Numbered from the stretch's first letter, positions 9,671-18,469 are shown. The stretch: DNA of 64,000 nt from Exiguobacterium sp. AM39-5BH (GCF_003467445.1 NZ_QSGS01000001.1:62001-126000), one strand, 5' to 3'. Numbers and translations are program-made. Notes: a model not told the origin generated them from the sequence alone.

Positions 9671-11938
9671 TTATGAAGCACACGATTCACATTCATCGAC
9701 TTCAACGGTCGTCGAACGCGTGTAGTAAATTGATTTCATGCCGAGCGACCACGCCTCGAGGTGCATCGAGAGGAGCTCGGTCGCTTTGACGTCGTTTTTG
9801 ACGTACAGGTTGAAGCTGATCGCTTGGTCGATGTGACGCTGGCGCGCCGCGTTTTGACGGATGCTCCAGAGCTGATTGACTTCGAACGCTGATTTATAGA
9901 ACCAGTTCGTCTCCGGGTTGAGGTCAGGGACCGTCACCGGAATCTTATAGTTTTTCTTCTCTTCCGAATACACTTTTTTGTAGACCGGGTCGATGGACGC
10001 GGTGCTGCCGGCGATGATGGCCGTCGACGAGTTCGGTGCGACCGCCATCATATAGGCATTGCGGACCCCGTTTTGATGAACTGCTACGGCGAGACCGTCC
10101 CAATCGAGTTCGTCATGCGACCGGTAGTTGCGGCGCTTGAAGTACTCACCTGTGTGCCATTCAGACCCTTCGAATACGCCGAATGCACCTTTTTCCTTGG
10201 CGAGTTCCATCGAGGCTTGAATTGTGAGGTAAGCGATTTTCTCGTACAGCTTCTCTGCATATTGGACGGCATCGACCGATTCCCAACGGATCCCTTCGAG
10301 CGCAAGTAAGTGATGCCACCCGAACGTGCCGAGTCCGACCGCACGATATTTTTGGTTCGTAATCATCGCTTGTGGCACTTCGATGGTGTTCAAGTCGATG
10401 ACATTGTCGAGCATCCGCATTTGAATCGGGATCAGTCGCTCGAGGACGTCCGATTTGACGGCCCGGGCGAGGGCGATCGAGCTCAAGTTACAGACGACGA
10501 AGTCACCAGGTGTCTTCGTGATGACGATTTTTCCGTCTTCCGTATATTCTTCGTCGATTGTGGTCGGCGACATGTTTTGCGCGATCTCTGAGCAGAGGTT
10601 CGAACTATAAATCATGCCGGCGTGCTTGTTCGGGTTGGCACGGTTCACAGCGTCGCGGAAGAACATGTATGGGGTTCCCGTTTCGAGCTGTGAGCGCATA
10701 TACCGTTTGACGAGGTCGATGGCCGGTACCGTGACGCGAGTCAGTTCAGGCGTATTCACACATGCCATGTATTTCTCTGTGAACGAACCGCCGTTCTCTG
10801 TCTCATCGTAGAAGTCTTCGAGGCTGAAGCCCATGACCGTCCGGATTTCGTGCGGGTCGAACAAGTGCCAGTCACCACGGGCTTCGACCGTACGCATGAA
10901 CAAGTCTGGCAAACAGACACCCGTGAACAAATCGTGGGTCCGGAGACGCTCGTCCCCGTTATTCAATTTCGCATCGAGGAATTCGAAGATGTCCTTGTGC
11001 CAAATGTCGAGGTAGACGGCAATCGAGCCTTGGCGCATACCGAGCTGATCGACCGAGACAGCCGTGTTGTTCAACTGCTTCATCCAAGGCAGCGCGCCGC
11101 TCGAGACACCTTTGAAGCCTTTGATATCGCTGCCGCGTGAACGAATCTTGCCGAGATAGACGCCGATTCCGCCGCCGCCTTTCGAGAGCGTGGCCACGTC
11201 CGTATTCGAGTCGTAGATGCCACGGAGTGAATCGTCGACCGTATCGATGAAGCACGAGCTGAGCTGCCCGTACGATTTCCCGGCGTTCGAGAGCGTCGGG
11301 GTAGCGACCGTCATATAAAGGTTCGAGAGTGCCCAGTACGCCTCTTCGACGAGTTTGACGCGTTGTGTCTCTTCCTCTTTTTGCATGAGTGTCATGGCGA
11401 TAATCATGAACCGCTCTTGCGGCAACTCATACAAGTTCTTGACATGGTCACGGCCGAGGTAACGGTCCGATAACGTCCGGAGACCGATGTAGGTGAACAT
11501 GCGGTCGCGTGACGGGTCAATCAACGTCTCTAAGTAAGCGATATCTTCTTTCGAGTACGTATCAAGTAAGGCCGACGTGAAGATACCTTTTGTCGTGAGC
11601 GTCTCAATCATTGGATAGAGCGCACCGTAGCGCATCGAGGCGTCATAGCCGCGGTTTCGTGCCGCTTCTAAATAGAGGCGGTTTAAGTACATCTCAGTGG
11701 CGACGAACGTCCAGTCCGGTTCTTCTGCCTGCAACATGTCGAGGGCGTGCATCGTCAAGAGTTCATATACTACATCTTGTGTCAGTGTCTTTCCTTCGAG
11801 CGCCCGAACGGCCCGTTCTTCGTATCGTTCAACACTGAGCTGTGGGTAGCGTTGTTTCAAAGATTGGATCAATGTCGAGACGTCAGCGAGCGTCGGCGTA
11901 GCAGCCAACAGCGTCTCGTGGTGGATAGGGGATGTCAA
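9671..11938 (-). CDS. nrdA: Class I ribonucleotide reductase, large (catalytic) subunit
   Basis: The alpha subunit reduces ribonucleoside diphosphates to deoxyribonucleotides. The catalytic features are present: the first redox cysteine in QLSSCFIDTVDDSL, the NLCSEI motif with the radical cysteine and glutamate, CNLSSIAL with the partner cysteine, the tyrosine pair in KSIYYTRS, and the C-terminal CESC pair that exchanges electrons with thioredoxin or glutaredoxin. I start at TTG 11938 because AAGGAG lies eight bases ahead; the longer frame to 12070 reads through the promoter region. That gives 755 residues. The first of three genes in a reductase-flavodoxin-reductase operon. Confidence 0.93.
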   Translation of the reverse strand: MTSPIHHETLLAATPTLADVSTLIQSLKQRYPQLSVERYEERAVRALEGKTLTQDVVYELLTMHALDMLQAEEPDWTFVATEMYLNRLYLEAARNRGYDASMRYGALYPMIETLTTKGIFTSALLDTYSKEDIAYLETLIDPSRDRMFTYIGLRTLSDRYLGRDHVKNLYELPQERFMIIAMTLMQKEEETQRVKLVEEAYWALSNLYMTVATPTLSNAGKSYGQLSSCFIDTVDDSLRGIYDSNTDVATLSKGGGGIGVYLGKIRSRGSDIKGFKGVSSGALPWMKQLNNTAVSVDQLGMRQGSIAVYLDIWHKDIFEFLDAKLNNGDERLRTHDLFTGVCLPDLFMRTVEARGDWHLFDPHEIRTVMGFSLEDFYDETENGGSFTEKYMACVNTPELTRVTVPAIDLVKRYMRSQLETGTPYMFFRDAVNRANPNKHAGMIYSSNLCSEIAQNMSPTTIDEEYTEDGKIVITKTPGDFVVCNLSSIALARAVKSDVLERLIPIQMRMLDNVIDLNTIEVPQAMITNQKYRAVGLGTFGWHHLLALEGIRWESVDAVQYAEKLYEKIAYLTIQASMELAKEKGAFGVFEGSEWHTGEYFKRRNYRSHDELDWDGLAVAVHQNGVRNAYMMAVAPNSSTAIIAGSTASIDPVYKKVYSEEKKNYKIPVTVPDLNPETNWFYKSAFEVNQLWSIRQNAARQRHIDQAISFNLYVKNDVKATELLSMHLEAWSLGMKSIYYTRSTTVEVDECESCAS

Positions 11939-12033
11939 AACGATCACTCCTTCTTCAGATGTAGATATTATAAAGGTATAGCGGAACTTGTCCGATACGA
12001 CGTCAATGTGAGCGGAACGTGATAAATATCCGT

Positions 12034-12090
12034 TAACTATATATTGACGTTTTCTTGTCTTTTTAATCATAAATCACCTATATTTAGTTT
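12034..12090 (-). promoter_or_regulatory. Pair of NrdR-like boxes upstream of nrdA
   Basis: Two sites resemble the NrdR consensus (ACACwATATwTwGTGT): TAACTATATATTGACG at 12034-12049 and CACCTATATTTAGTTT at 12075-12090. Their centres are 41 bases apart, close to four helical turns, which suits cooperative binding by NrdR on one DNA face. They lie upstream of the nrdA -10 element. NrdR represses ribonucleotide reductase genes when dATP is high. Confidence 0.55.
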
Positions 12091-12315
12091 TGCAATCTTG
12101 ACATTCGGCAAACTGCAGACCCTTGAATTACTTTTACTCAAAAACGGCGCTATCATCCGATTTGAGATGAGATTTGAGATAGAAAAAAGTTTGAGCGACT
12201 GTTAAACGACAGCATATTCATCTTTATGTAAGCGGTCAATCGCGTGACCGACGACCTCGTTAGACGGGCGCCTCGTTATTTTTCGGGGAATTCCTGCTCT
12301 TTCTCTAAATGAATC

Positions 12316-12331
12316 ATTACTATATATTGTG
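12316..12331. promoter_or_regulatory. Distal NrdR-like box
   Basis: ATTACTATATATTGTG is the closest match to the NrdR consensus in the window, but it lies about 275 bases from the proximal pair. It may control a small transcript on the minus strand or act on looped DNA; it could also be chance in an AT-rich stretch. Confidence 0.4.
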
Positions 12332-12445
12332 GTCGTTTGTTTTTGAAAACGAGGGAAATTCGAACGCCCACTAGCATCGAATTGAAAAGTGAGGTAGATT
12401 GAGGGAGTACGATCTGAAATCAAGGTAAAAAGAAGGGTTTAACAA

Positions 12446-12679
12446 ATGAGAGCAGAAGACTTATTATTAGCATGGGACCCACTCGATTACGGGCTTGGGT
12501 CGTATGGACCAGAGTTTGATGATATCGCCTTGGCGCTCATCCACATCGACACGATCGATGAGTTGAATGAGACGATTCGACGGATTTTGACAGACGCGTT
12601 CGGCGACTGTCCGACCGAATCGGAAACACGGGCCATGGCGGCAAATTTACTCGCGTCTTCAGAATCTTGTCACTTATAA
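12446..12679 (+). CDS. yugE: DUF1871 family protein, YugE-like
   Basis: A 77-residue acidic protein. The segment LLLAWDPLDYGLGSYGPEFDDIALAL resembles the start of B. subtilis YugE and the DUF1871 family, which has a small helical fold and no known function. It lies upstream of alaR and alaT homologues (yugG, yugH), matching the B. subtilis neighbourhood and strengthening the call. AGAAGGG precedes the ATG. Twelve bases separate it from the NifU-like gene, so the two are likely co-transcribed. Confidence 0.7.
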   Translation: MRAEDLLLAWDPLDYGLGSYGPEFDDIALALIHIDTIDELNETIRRILTDAFGDCPTESETRAMAANLLASSESCHL

Positions 12680-12691
12680 GGGGGAACCACG

Positions 12692-12940
12692 ATGTTACGT
12701 ATCGATCCAACACCGAATCCAAATGCAATGAAAATCACACTTCCTGAGAACGTCTTCGGCGCGAAAAGCCAAAGCGTGAAGGCCGGCGAAGAGACGGACC
12801 AACCGCTCCTCGCGAAACTCGTTACCATCGAAGGCGTCGAAAGCGTCTTCGCCTATGGCGATTTCGTCACGGTATCCAAACAGAACGGCGTGAGCTGGGA
12901 AACCATCTTGCCGCACGTCGAAACTGCTTACCGCGGATGA
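12692..12940 (+). CDS. Scaffold protein Nfu/NifU N-terminal domain protein
   Basis: An 82-residue protein that is only the Nfu_N domain: TPNPNAMKI near the start, then PLLAKLVTIEGVESVFAYGDFVTVSK and W-E-T-ILPHVE. The C-terminal CxxC iron-sulphur scaffold domain of full Nfu proteins is absent, so it cannot by itself assemble a cluster in the usual way. Stand-alone Nfu_N proteins are common in Bacillales and their role is unclear. GGGGGAACC lies before the start, and its stop overlaps the next gene by four bases (ATGA). Confidence 0.85.
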   Translation: MLRIDPTPNPNAMKITLPENVFGAKSQSVKAGEETDQPLLAKLVTIEGVESVFAYGDFVTVSKQNGVSWETILPHVETAYRG

Positions 12941-13737
12941 ACCCGCTCGTTTCCATCGTCATCCCGGTCTACTCCCGGGAGACGGAACTGACGGAGCTGC
13001 TGGAAAGCCTGGTCGTCCAGACGTTCCAACAGTTCGAAGTACTTGTAATCAATAATGACGGGCCGCCAAAACAGCATCTTTTGGCGCCTTTTTTGAATCG
13101 ATTGTCGATTCGTTATATCGAACTTGGCGAGAACCATCACGTCAAGGCGCGCAATCGTGGCGTGCAAGAGGCGAGCGGCGACTATATCTTATTGCTCGAC
13201 GATGACGATTTGCTCATGCCGACACATCTCGAGTTGGCGCTCGCGGACATCCGCTCGGCCGACCTCGTCTTCACGGATGCGGAACTGTTCCGCTTCATAT
13301 GGGAAGATGGACGTCGCCGCGTCACCGACTGGGAGGCGTTCGCCTACGACCTCGATTTGGAACGACTCCGTCAAGACTCGACGTTCATCCCGTCCGGCAC
13401 GCTCTATCGCAAACAGCTCCACGAGACGATCGGACCGTTCGACGAGGATGTCTATAACTACTGGGACTGGGATTTCATTCTACGTGTCAGCGAAGTCGGG
13501 ACGATTCGGCATCCGGCTCGTGCGACTGTGCTCTACGCGTTCAACGGCACCGACAACTTGTCGGCCAAACAAGATGAGACACGTCGTCGATATTTTAATC
13601 GGTTCTGTCAGAAGCATGGCCTCGTCGATATGGAAATGAAAAACTTCCATATCGTCCAAGCCGAGCGACGGGACTACGTGAGACAGACAGAAAGAACGTT
13701 CACAGGGGCGTTCCCTGGTAGAACGGAAGGAGAATAA
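12937..13737 (+). CDS. Family 2 glycosyltransferase
   Basis: A 266-residue GT-A fold glycosyltransferase. It begins VSIVIPVYSRETELTELLESL, has the nucleotide-sugar acidic cluster LLLDDDDLL at about residues 85-93, and FDEDVYNYWDWDFILRVSE, matching the acceptor-side ED/WD region of family 2 enzymes. No membrane segment is seen, so it likely works at the cytoplasmic face. Donor and acceptor are unknown. It is translationally coupled to the Nfu_N gene (4-base overlap) and 3 bases from alaR, although the functions look unrelated. Confidence 0.88.
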   Translation: MNPLVSIVIPVYSRETELTELLESLVVQTFQQFEVLVINNDGPPKQHLLAPFLNRLSIRYIELGENHHVKARNRGVQEASGDYILLLDDDDLLMPTHLELALADIRSADLVFTDAELFRFIWEDGRRRVTDWEAFAYDLDLERLRQDSTFIPSGTLYRKQLHETIGPFDEDVYNYWDWDFILRVSEVGTIRHPARATVLYAFNGTDNLSAKQDETRRRYFNRFCQKHGLVDMEMKNFHIVQAERRDYVRQTERTFTGAFPGRTEGE

Positions 13738-13740
13738 ATT

Positions 13741-14235
13741 ATGTACACATCGAAAGAATTAGAACTGCTCGAGTTGCTCGAAGAGAAAGGCTATCTCGAG
13801 ACGAAATTGTTGGCGAACTTGCTGGCGACCGATGAGGCGACCGTTGAGGCAATGCTCGAGAAGTTCAAAGCGGACGGGATTTTGCTCGGTTTCCGGGCGA
13901 TGGTCAACTGGCAAAAAATTAACCGGCATGACGTCACGGCGTTCATCGACGTCAAAGTTACGCCGAAACGTGGCCGCGGTTTCGATGAGGTCGCCGAGCG
14001 GATTTATCGCTTCCCGGAAGTGACGGCGCTTTATTTGATGTCAGGGGCTTACGACCTGCAAGTCGTCATTCGGGCGAACTCACTCCAAGACGTCGCCTCG
14101 TTCGTGTCGGATAAACTTTCACCGCTCGACTCGGTCGTCTCGACGACAACGCACTTCAAATTGAAGACGTACAAGCATGACGGCATCTTGTTCACCCCAC
14201 AAGTCGAAGACAAACGGTTGAACATCACACCATGA
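13741..14235 (+). CDS. alaR: Lrp/AsnC family transcriptional regulator, AlaR-like
   Basis: A 164-residue regulator with an N-terminal helix-turn-helix (ELLELLEEKGYLETKLLANLLATDEATVEAMLEKFKADGIL) and a C-terminal RAM/AsnC ligand domain (TAFIDVKVTPKRGRGFDEVAERI, then YLMSGAYDLQVVI). It overlaps the aminotransferase by four bases, as yugG (alaR) and yugH (alaT) are paired in B. subtilis, where AlaR is a regulator linked to the alanine transaminase. Alanine or a related amino acid is therefore the probable effector, by inference from the neighbour. Confidence 0.85.
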   Translation: MYTSKELELLELLEEKGYLETKLLANLLATDEATVEAMLEKFKADGILLGFRAMVNWQKINRHDVTAFIDVKVTPKRGRGFDEVAERIYRFPEVTALYLMSGAYDLQVVIRANSLQDVASFVSDKLSPLDSVVSTTTHFKLKTYKHDGILFTPQVEDKRLNITP

Positions 14236-15419
14236 AGTCACTATCCCAACAAGTCGTCTCAATGAAGCCGTCCGGCATCCGCCGCTTCTTCGACTTGGCG
14301 CAAACGATGGAAAACGTCGTCTCTCTCGGGGTGGGGGAGCCTGATTTCATCACGCCATGGAATGTGCGCGAGGCGAGCTATGCGGCGCTTGAGCAAGGCT
14401 ATACGGCCTATAGCGCCAACGCGGGGCTTCTCGAGTTACGTCAAGAGATTGCAAGCTATATGACGGACCGGTTCGGGGCGACTTATGACCCGGCAACGGA
14501 ACTGATCGTCACGACCGGAGCGTCACAAGCGCTCGATATTGCCTTCCGGGCGCTGCTCAACCCAGGTGACGAAGTCATCGTCGTCGAGCCGGCTTTCGTC
14601 TCATACGGACCGCTCATCGAACTCGCTGGCGGGACGGTCGTTCCGGTCGCTTGTCGTGCAGAGAACGGATTCCGTCTGAACCGGGACGATGTCGAAGCGG
14701 CCATCACTGAGCGGACGAAGGCGATGCTTCTCTGCTTCCCATCGAACCCGACCGGGGCCACGATGACGGGTGAAGAACTCGGCGAGATTTCGGAACTTGC
14801 AACGAAACACGATCTTTGGGTCGTCAGCGATGAAATTTATGCCGAGTTGTCATATGACGAGCCTTTCACGAGTTTTGCGACGCTTCACGATATGCGTGAG
14901 CGGACAATCGTCGTCAATGGGTTCTCGAAGGCGTTTGCGATGACGGGCTGGCGGCTCGGGTTCACGTGCGCGCCAGAAGTCGTGACGCGTGAGATGCTCA
15001 AAGTCCATCAGTACGGGATGATGTGCGCCCCGACGCTCGTCCAATTCGGCGGTCTCGAGGCGCTCCGCAGCCGCGACCAGCACGTGCCGAAGATGGTAAA
15101 AAGCTATCGGCAACGCCGCAACTATTTCATCCAGGCCCTTAATGACGCCGGATTACCGACACACGTGCCGGGAGGCGCGTTCTACGCCTTCCCATCGATT
15201 CGCCATACGGGCTTGACAAGCGAAGAGTTCGCCGAGCGTCTCTTGCTCGAGGAACGGGTCGCGGTCGTACCGGGCAACGCGTTCGGTGTGAGTGGCGAAG
15301 GGTTCGTCCGTGCCAGTTATGCGACGTCGGTCGAACAATTACAAGAAGCGATTCGTCGCATCAATCGGTTTATGAAACAGTTCGAAGTGACGACGACGGC
15401 AACAGACTCTCAGCGATGA
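14232..15419 (+). CDS. alaT: Class I aminotransferase, AlaT-like
   Basis: A PLP-dependent fold-type I aminotransferase of 395 residues. SLGVGEPDF lies near the start, SNPTGATMT marks the substrate-binding Asn, VVSDEIYAELSYD holds the PLP-contacting Asp and Tyr, and the Schiff-base lysine is K233 in VNGFSKAFAMTGWRLGF. The subgroup and the alaR pairing match B. subtilis YugH/AlaT, reported as alanine transaminase. An aromatic or aspartate aminotransferase activity cannot be excluded from sequence alone. A terminator follows directly. Confidence 0.88.
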   Translation: MKSLSQQVVSMKPSGIRRFFDLAQTMENVVSLGVGEPDFITPWNVREASYAALEQGYTAYSANAGLLELRQEIASYMTDRFGATYDPATELIVTTGASQALDIAFRALLNPGDEVIVVEPAFVSYGPLIELAGGTVVPVACRAENGFRLNRDDVEAAITERTKAMLLCFPSNPTGATMTGEELGEISELATKHDLWVVSDEIYAELSYDEPFTSFATLHDMRERTIVVNGFSKAFAMTGWRLGFTCAPEVVTREMLKVHQYGMMCAPTLVQFGGLEALRSRDQHVPKMVKSYRQRRNYFIQALNDAGLPTHVPGGAFYAFPSIRHTGLTSEEFAERLLLEERVAVVPGNAFGVSGEGFVRASYATSVEQLQEAIRRINRFMKQFEVTTTATDSQR

Positions 15420-15429
15420 GGGTCTGTTT
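15401..15429 (+). terminator. Terminator after alaT
   Basis: Stem AACAGACTCTCA, loop gcga, complementary TGAGGGTCTGTT with one wobble. The stem overlaps the alaT stop codon and is followed by a moderately T-rich stretch. Confidence 0.65.
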
Positions 15430-15441
15430 GGCGTTTTAGCG

Positions 15442-15447
15442 GTATAA
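15442..15447 (+). promoter_or_regulatory. Promoter -10 element of the lysine hydroxylase gene
   Basis: TATAAT lies 37 bases before the ATG, just after the alaT terminator, so the gene has its own promoter. No Fur box could be made out with confidence. Confidence 0.5.
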
Positions 15448-15478
15448 TAGGTGGGAAAAGACGAGCGAGGTGAAGCCA

Positions 15479-16723
15479 ATGGAACACGTAGACTTTGTAG
15501 CAATCGGCTGTGGGCCGTACAATCTCGGATTGATGGCGCTCAGTGAAGCGACATCATTGACGGGTGTCTGTTTTGAGGAGCGGAACGACTTCAAGTGGCA
15601 CGAAGGCATGTTGCTCGAGTCAGCTACGATGCAGACGCATTACTTGTATGACCTCGTGACTCTCGCCGACCCGACGAACCGTCACAGCTATCTGAACTAT
15701 TTGAAACAGAACGGACGCCTGCAGACGTTCATCGTTCAGGAGAGCCCGACGATTCCGCGTATGGAGTTCAATCGGTATTTACAGACGATTGCCGCCTCGC
15801 TCGATACGATCAAGTTCTCGCATCGGGTCACCGACGTCCGTCCGGCGTCGGATGGGTTTCTCGTCACGGTCGAGACACCTGATGGGGAAACGGTGTTAGC
15901 GGCACGCCACGTCGTCGTCGGCACAGGAGCGGAACCGCTTATCCCGGACGCCTTCCAAGACGTCGTCCATACGAGCTCGTATCGGATGAAGCGATCACGA
16001 TTGCTTGAAACCGACCGCATCGTCGTCATCGGCAGCGGTCAAAGTGCGGCCGAGGTGTATCTCGACTTGTTGACCCAGTCTGATAAAACGCGGCAACGCA
16101 TTGATTGGGTGACGCGCTCGGACGTATTCGAATCACTCGAGAGCGGGAAGCTCGGCGAGGAAATTTTCAGCTTGCCGTACGTCGACTATTTCAATCAATT
16201 GCCGTATGCGGAGCGAGAACAGCTCGGGAAAGCGTTCGAGCGGTTCCGGAACGGGGTCAATCCCGAGACGCTTCAGGCGATTTATGCGTTGCTGTACCAT
16301 CGGACGGCGGACGGAACGGAGCAAGCGACGAATTTGTACACGCAGATTGAAATCGAGCGCATCTCACATGAAAAGGCTTATATTATCGAAGGGACCCAAC
16401 AACATACGGGGCGATCGTTCACGGGTAAATATGATGCAGTCGTGGCGGCGACCGGATATCGACCGCGCATCCCGACGTGGGTCGAACGGTTCGAGATCGA
16501 ATGGGAAGCGGACCTGCAGTGGCGCGTCAATAGCCGCTATCAAATCAAGACGAAGACGACGTTGGCAGGAAGTTTATTTACCCATACCAATTTAGAACAT
16601 TCACACGGTCCGGCCGCGACGAACTTGGGGATGGCGGTGTATCGAAATGCGATCATGTTGAATGAAATGATGGGGGAAACGGTATTCGATGTGGCCGCGC
16701 AACAAACGTTTACAAGTTTTTGA
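15479..16723 (+). CDS. L-lysine N6-hydroxylase / ornithine N5-oxygenase family flavoprotein
   Basis: A 414-residue flavin N-hydroxylating monooxygenase of the IucD/PvdA/SidA family, which makes hydroxylamine building blocks for hydroxamate siderophores. The FAD motif VAIGCGPYNLGL is at the N-terminus, HEGMLLESATMQTHYLYDLVTLADPT matches the substrate and flavin region, the NADPH motif VVIGSGQSAAEV lies mid-protein, and the late ATGYRPR and NLEHSHGPAATNLG segments are conserved. AGGTGA supports the ATG at 15479 rather than GTG at 15470. No siderophore synthetase, acyltransferase or transporter lies nearby, which is unusual for this enzyme. Confidence 0.87.
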   Translation: MEHVDFVAIGCGPYNLGLMALSEATSLTGVCFEERNDFKWHEGMLLESATMQTHYLYDLVTLADPTNRHSYLNYLKQNGRLQTFIVQESPTIPRMEFNRYLQTIAASLDTIKFSHRVTDVRPASDGFLVTVETPDGETVLAARHVVVGTGAEPLIPDAFQDVVHTSSYRMKRSRLLETDRIVVIGSGQSAAEVYLDLLTQSDKTRQRIDWVTRSDVFESLESGKLGEEIFSLPYVDYFNQLPYAEREQLGKAFERFRNGVNPETLQAIYALLYHRTADGTEQATNLYTQIEIERISHEKAYIIEGTQQHTGRSFTGKYDAVVAATGYRPRIPTWVERFEIEWEADLQWRVNSRYQIKTKTTLAGSLFTHTNLEHSHGPAATNLGMAVYRNAIMLNEMMGETVFDVAAQQTFTSF

Positions 16724-16917
16724 ACAAAAAAAGGGCTAGGCATTAGCCTAGCGGAATCAGGGGGGAATACTTGAAGTCTTGCTTGATTTGTATTTACCCG
16801 ACCCGTTGACTTTGAAACACAAAAACAATCCCAAATAATCTTTTTTACTAATTTCTACACTTTATCGAAAAAAGTATGTTATAGTAAGTTGATGAATTTA
16901 GCATAGGAGTGTTTGTA
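16724..16917. other. Intergenic region before yugI
   Basis: The stem GCTAGGC-atta-GCCTAGC (16735-16752) has its T run only on the minus strand (CCCTTTTTTT), so it would end transcripts coming from the right rather than those of the hydroxylase. The remainder is AT-rich and holds the yugI promoter, with TATAGT at 16880-16885, and AGGAG before the start. Confidence 0.5.
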
Positions 16918-17310
16918 ATGGCAAAATACGAAAAAGATCAAGTTTTAAAAGGTAAAGTAACAGGAATCCAACCTTTCGGTGCGTTCGTCGCACTCGACGA
17001 CGAGACTCAAGGTCTTGTCCACATCTCTGAAATTTCACACGACTACGTGAAAGACGTGAACGAGTACGTTCAAGTCGGTCAAGAAGTTGAAGTAAAAATT
17101 CTTGATGTTGATGAAGCATCTAAGAAAATCAAGCTTTCAATGAAAGCGACACAAGAAGCTCCAAAACGCGAGAAGTCGGCTAAGCCAGCTCGTCGTGGCG
17201 CACCACGCCGCAACGAAGCTTCAAACTTCAAGCAAGAAGAAGCACCAGGCTTCACTGTCCTCAAGGACAAGCTCGAAGACTGGATCAAAAACACAAACTT
17301 CAAAAAGTAA
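16918..17310 (+). CDS. yugI: S1-domain RNA-binding protein, general stress protein 13 (YugI)
   Basis: A 130-residue protein with one S1/OB-fold RNA-binding domain at residues 1-75: GKVTGIQPFGAFVALDDETQGLVHISEIS and VGQEVEVKILDVDEASKKIKLSMK. A basic linker (KREKSAKPARRGAPRR) and a short C-terminal helix (VLKDKLEDWIKNTNFKK) follow. Length and position next to alaT and yugJ match B. subtilis YugI, a ribosome-associated general stress protein. Low codon variety (AAA, GAA, CGT) suggests high expression. ATG at 16918 has AGGAG seven bases upstream. Confidence 0.93.
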   Translation: MAKYEKDQVLKGKVTGIQPFGAFVALDDETQGLVHISEISHDYVKDVNEYVQVGQEVEVKILDVDEASKKIKLSMKATQEAPKREKSAKPARRGAPRRNEASNFKQEEAPGFTVLKDKLEDWIKNTNFKK

Positions 17311-17318
17311 GTGATTGA

Positions 17319-17351
17319 GACGATCTGCCTTGTGCAGGTCGTCTTTTTTTT
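17319..17351 (+). terminator. Terminator after yugI
   Basis: Stem GACGATCTGC, loop cttgt, GCAGGTCGTC, followed by eight T residues. Confidence 0.88.
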
Positions 17352-17404
17352 GTACAGGAGATGTCCCCCTCGTTCACGAACAGTACAGAAAAGGAGTGAG
17401 GACC

Positions 17405-18402
17405 ATGAGAATCGGAATCATCGGGACGGGCGGGATTGCCAAGACCGCCCATATCCCGCAATATATCGCGGCAGGGGCCGACGTCGTCGCCGTTATGAAT
17501 CGAACGCGTGAGCGCGGGGAGGCGGTGGCCGAGCAGTTCGGAATCGAACGGGTGTATGACACGGTTGAAGAAATGCTCGAAACCGAGCGGTTAGATGCGG
17601 TCAGCGTCTGTACACCGAACGCCTTACATAAACAACAAGTCATCGCCGCGCTCGAGGCCGGCTGTCACGTCCTCTGCGAGAAACCGCCAGCCATCTCGGC
17701 CGAAGAGGCGAACGAGATGTTAGCGGCAGCCAGACGAGCCGAGCGAACACTTCATTACGGCTTCCATTACCGACATCGGTCCGATACCCAACTGTTGAAG
17801 CGGATGATTGACGCCGGTGAACTCGGACACGTCTATGCCGCGACCGCCCTTGCCCTTCGGCGCCGTGGTATCCCGGATGGGGTGTGTTCACGAATAAAGA
17901 GCTGCAGGGTGGCGGGGCTTTACTCGATATCGGGGTGCATATGCTCGATCTCGCCCTCTATTTGATGGATTATCCGAAACCGGTCGACGTGGTCGGTCAC
18001 GTCGGTCAATATTTGGGGACACGGCCTGGGGTCGGGCTGATGGGCGATTGGGACGCGGGCGCGTTCTCGGTCGAAGACACGGCGCGGGCGATGGTCACGT
18101 TCGATAACGGGGCGTCCTTGTTCTTAGACGCGAGTTTCATGGCCAACGTTGACGCGGCGGACACGATGCGGGTCGAACTGCGCGGCACGAACGGTGGGGC
18201 TTCGTTATTCCCGCTCGTCATCCATACGGAAGAGCACGGGGCGTTGTTCGATAAGACACCAGCCCACCTCGCGCTCGAAGACCCGTATGCGAGACAGATT
18301 CAAACGTTTCTCGAGGCGTGCCGTCAGGAGCCGTCGTACCGGCAAGCAGAACAAGCGGTGACGCTCCATACAATCATCGACCGTATCTACGCTCAGGCCT
18401 GA
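17405..18402 (+). CDS. Gfo/Idh/MocA family oxidoreductase, one frameshift
   Basis: An NAD(P)-dependent sugar or inositol dehydrogenase-type protein of about 332 residues. The Rossmann motif IGIIGTGGIAKTAHIPQY opens it, CEKPPAISAEEANEML carries the conserved EKP, and GGGALLDIGVHMLDLALYLMD holds the catalytic GxxxDxGxHxxD pattern. The frame breaks near 17876: CCCGGATGG must be CCCGGGATGG, giving the expected PGWGVFTNKELQGGGALLD. GGAGTGAGG precedes the ATG at 17405. The substrate is unknown. It lies between yugI and yugJ, a place where B. subtilis has no such gene. Confidence 0.88.
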
Positions 18403-18469
18403 TTGCTTTTCAATCACAAAAAACAGGTATATAGTGTAGGTGTTACATATTTTCGAAGGAGGATGAACC

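Larger units (their letters stand above)
11939..12445. other. Long intergenic region between nrdA and yugE with nrd control sites
   Basis: About 500 bases without a convincing gene. A TATAAT (minus strand, 11967-11972) is the likely nrdA -10 element. Three NrdR-like boxes are described separately. On the minus strand a short frame after the distal box (starting ATGATTCATTTAGAG near 12318) could encode a peptide of about 40 residues ending NEVVGHAIDRLHKDEYAVV if one base were added, but it has no good ribosome binding site and I do not recognise it. The yugE side is AT-rich and holds AAAAGAAGGG just before the start codon. Confidence 0.4.

Noticed and set aside
12202..12423. Minus-strand frame of 73 codons between nrdA and yugE as a full gene
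   Set aside because: No ribosome binding site, basic unordered composition in its first half; only the last 25 residues look protein-like, so it is mentioned as a possibility and not annotated.
18400..18416. TGATTG/CAATCA stem after the Gfo/Idh gene as a terminator
   Set aside because: Six base pairs and no T run; too weak to claim.
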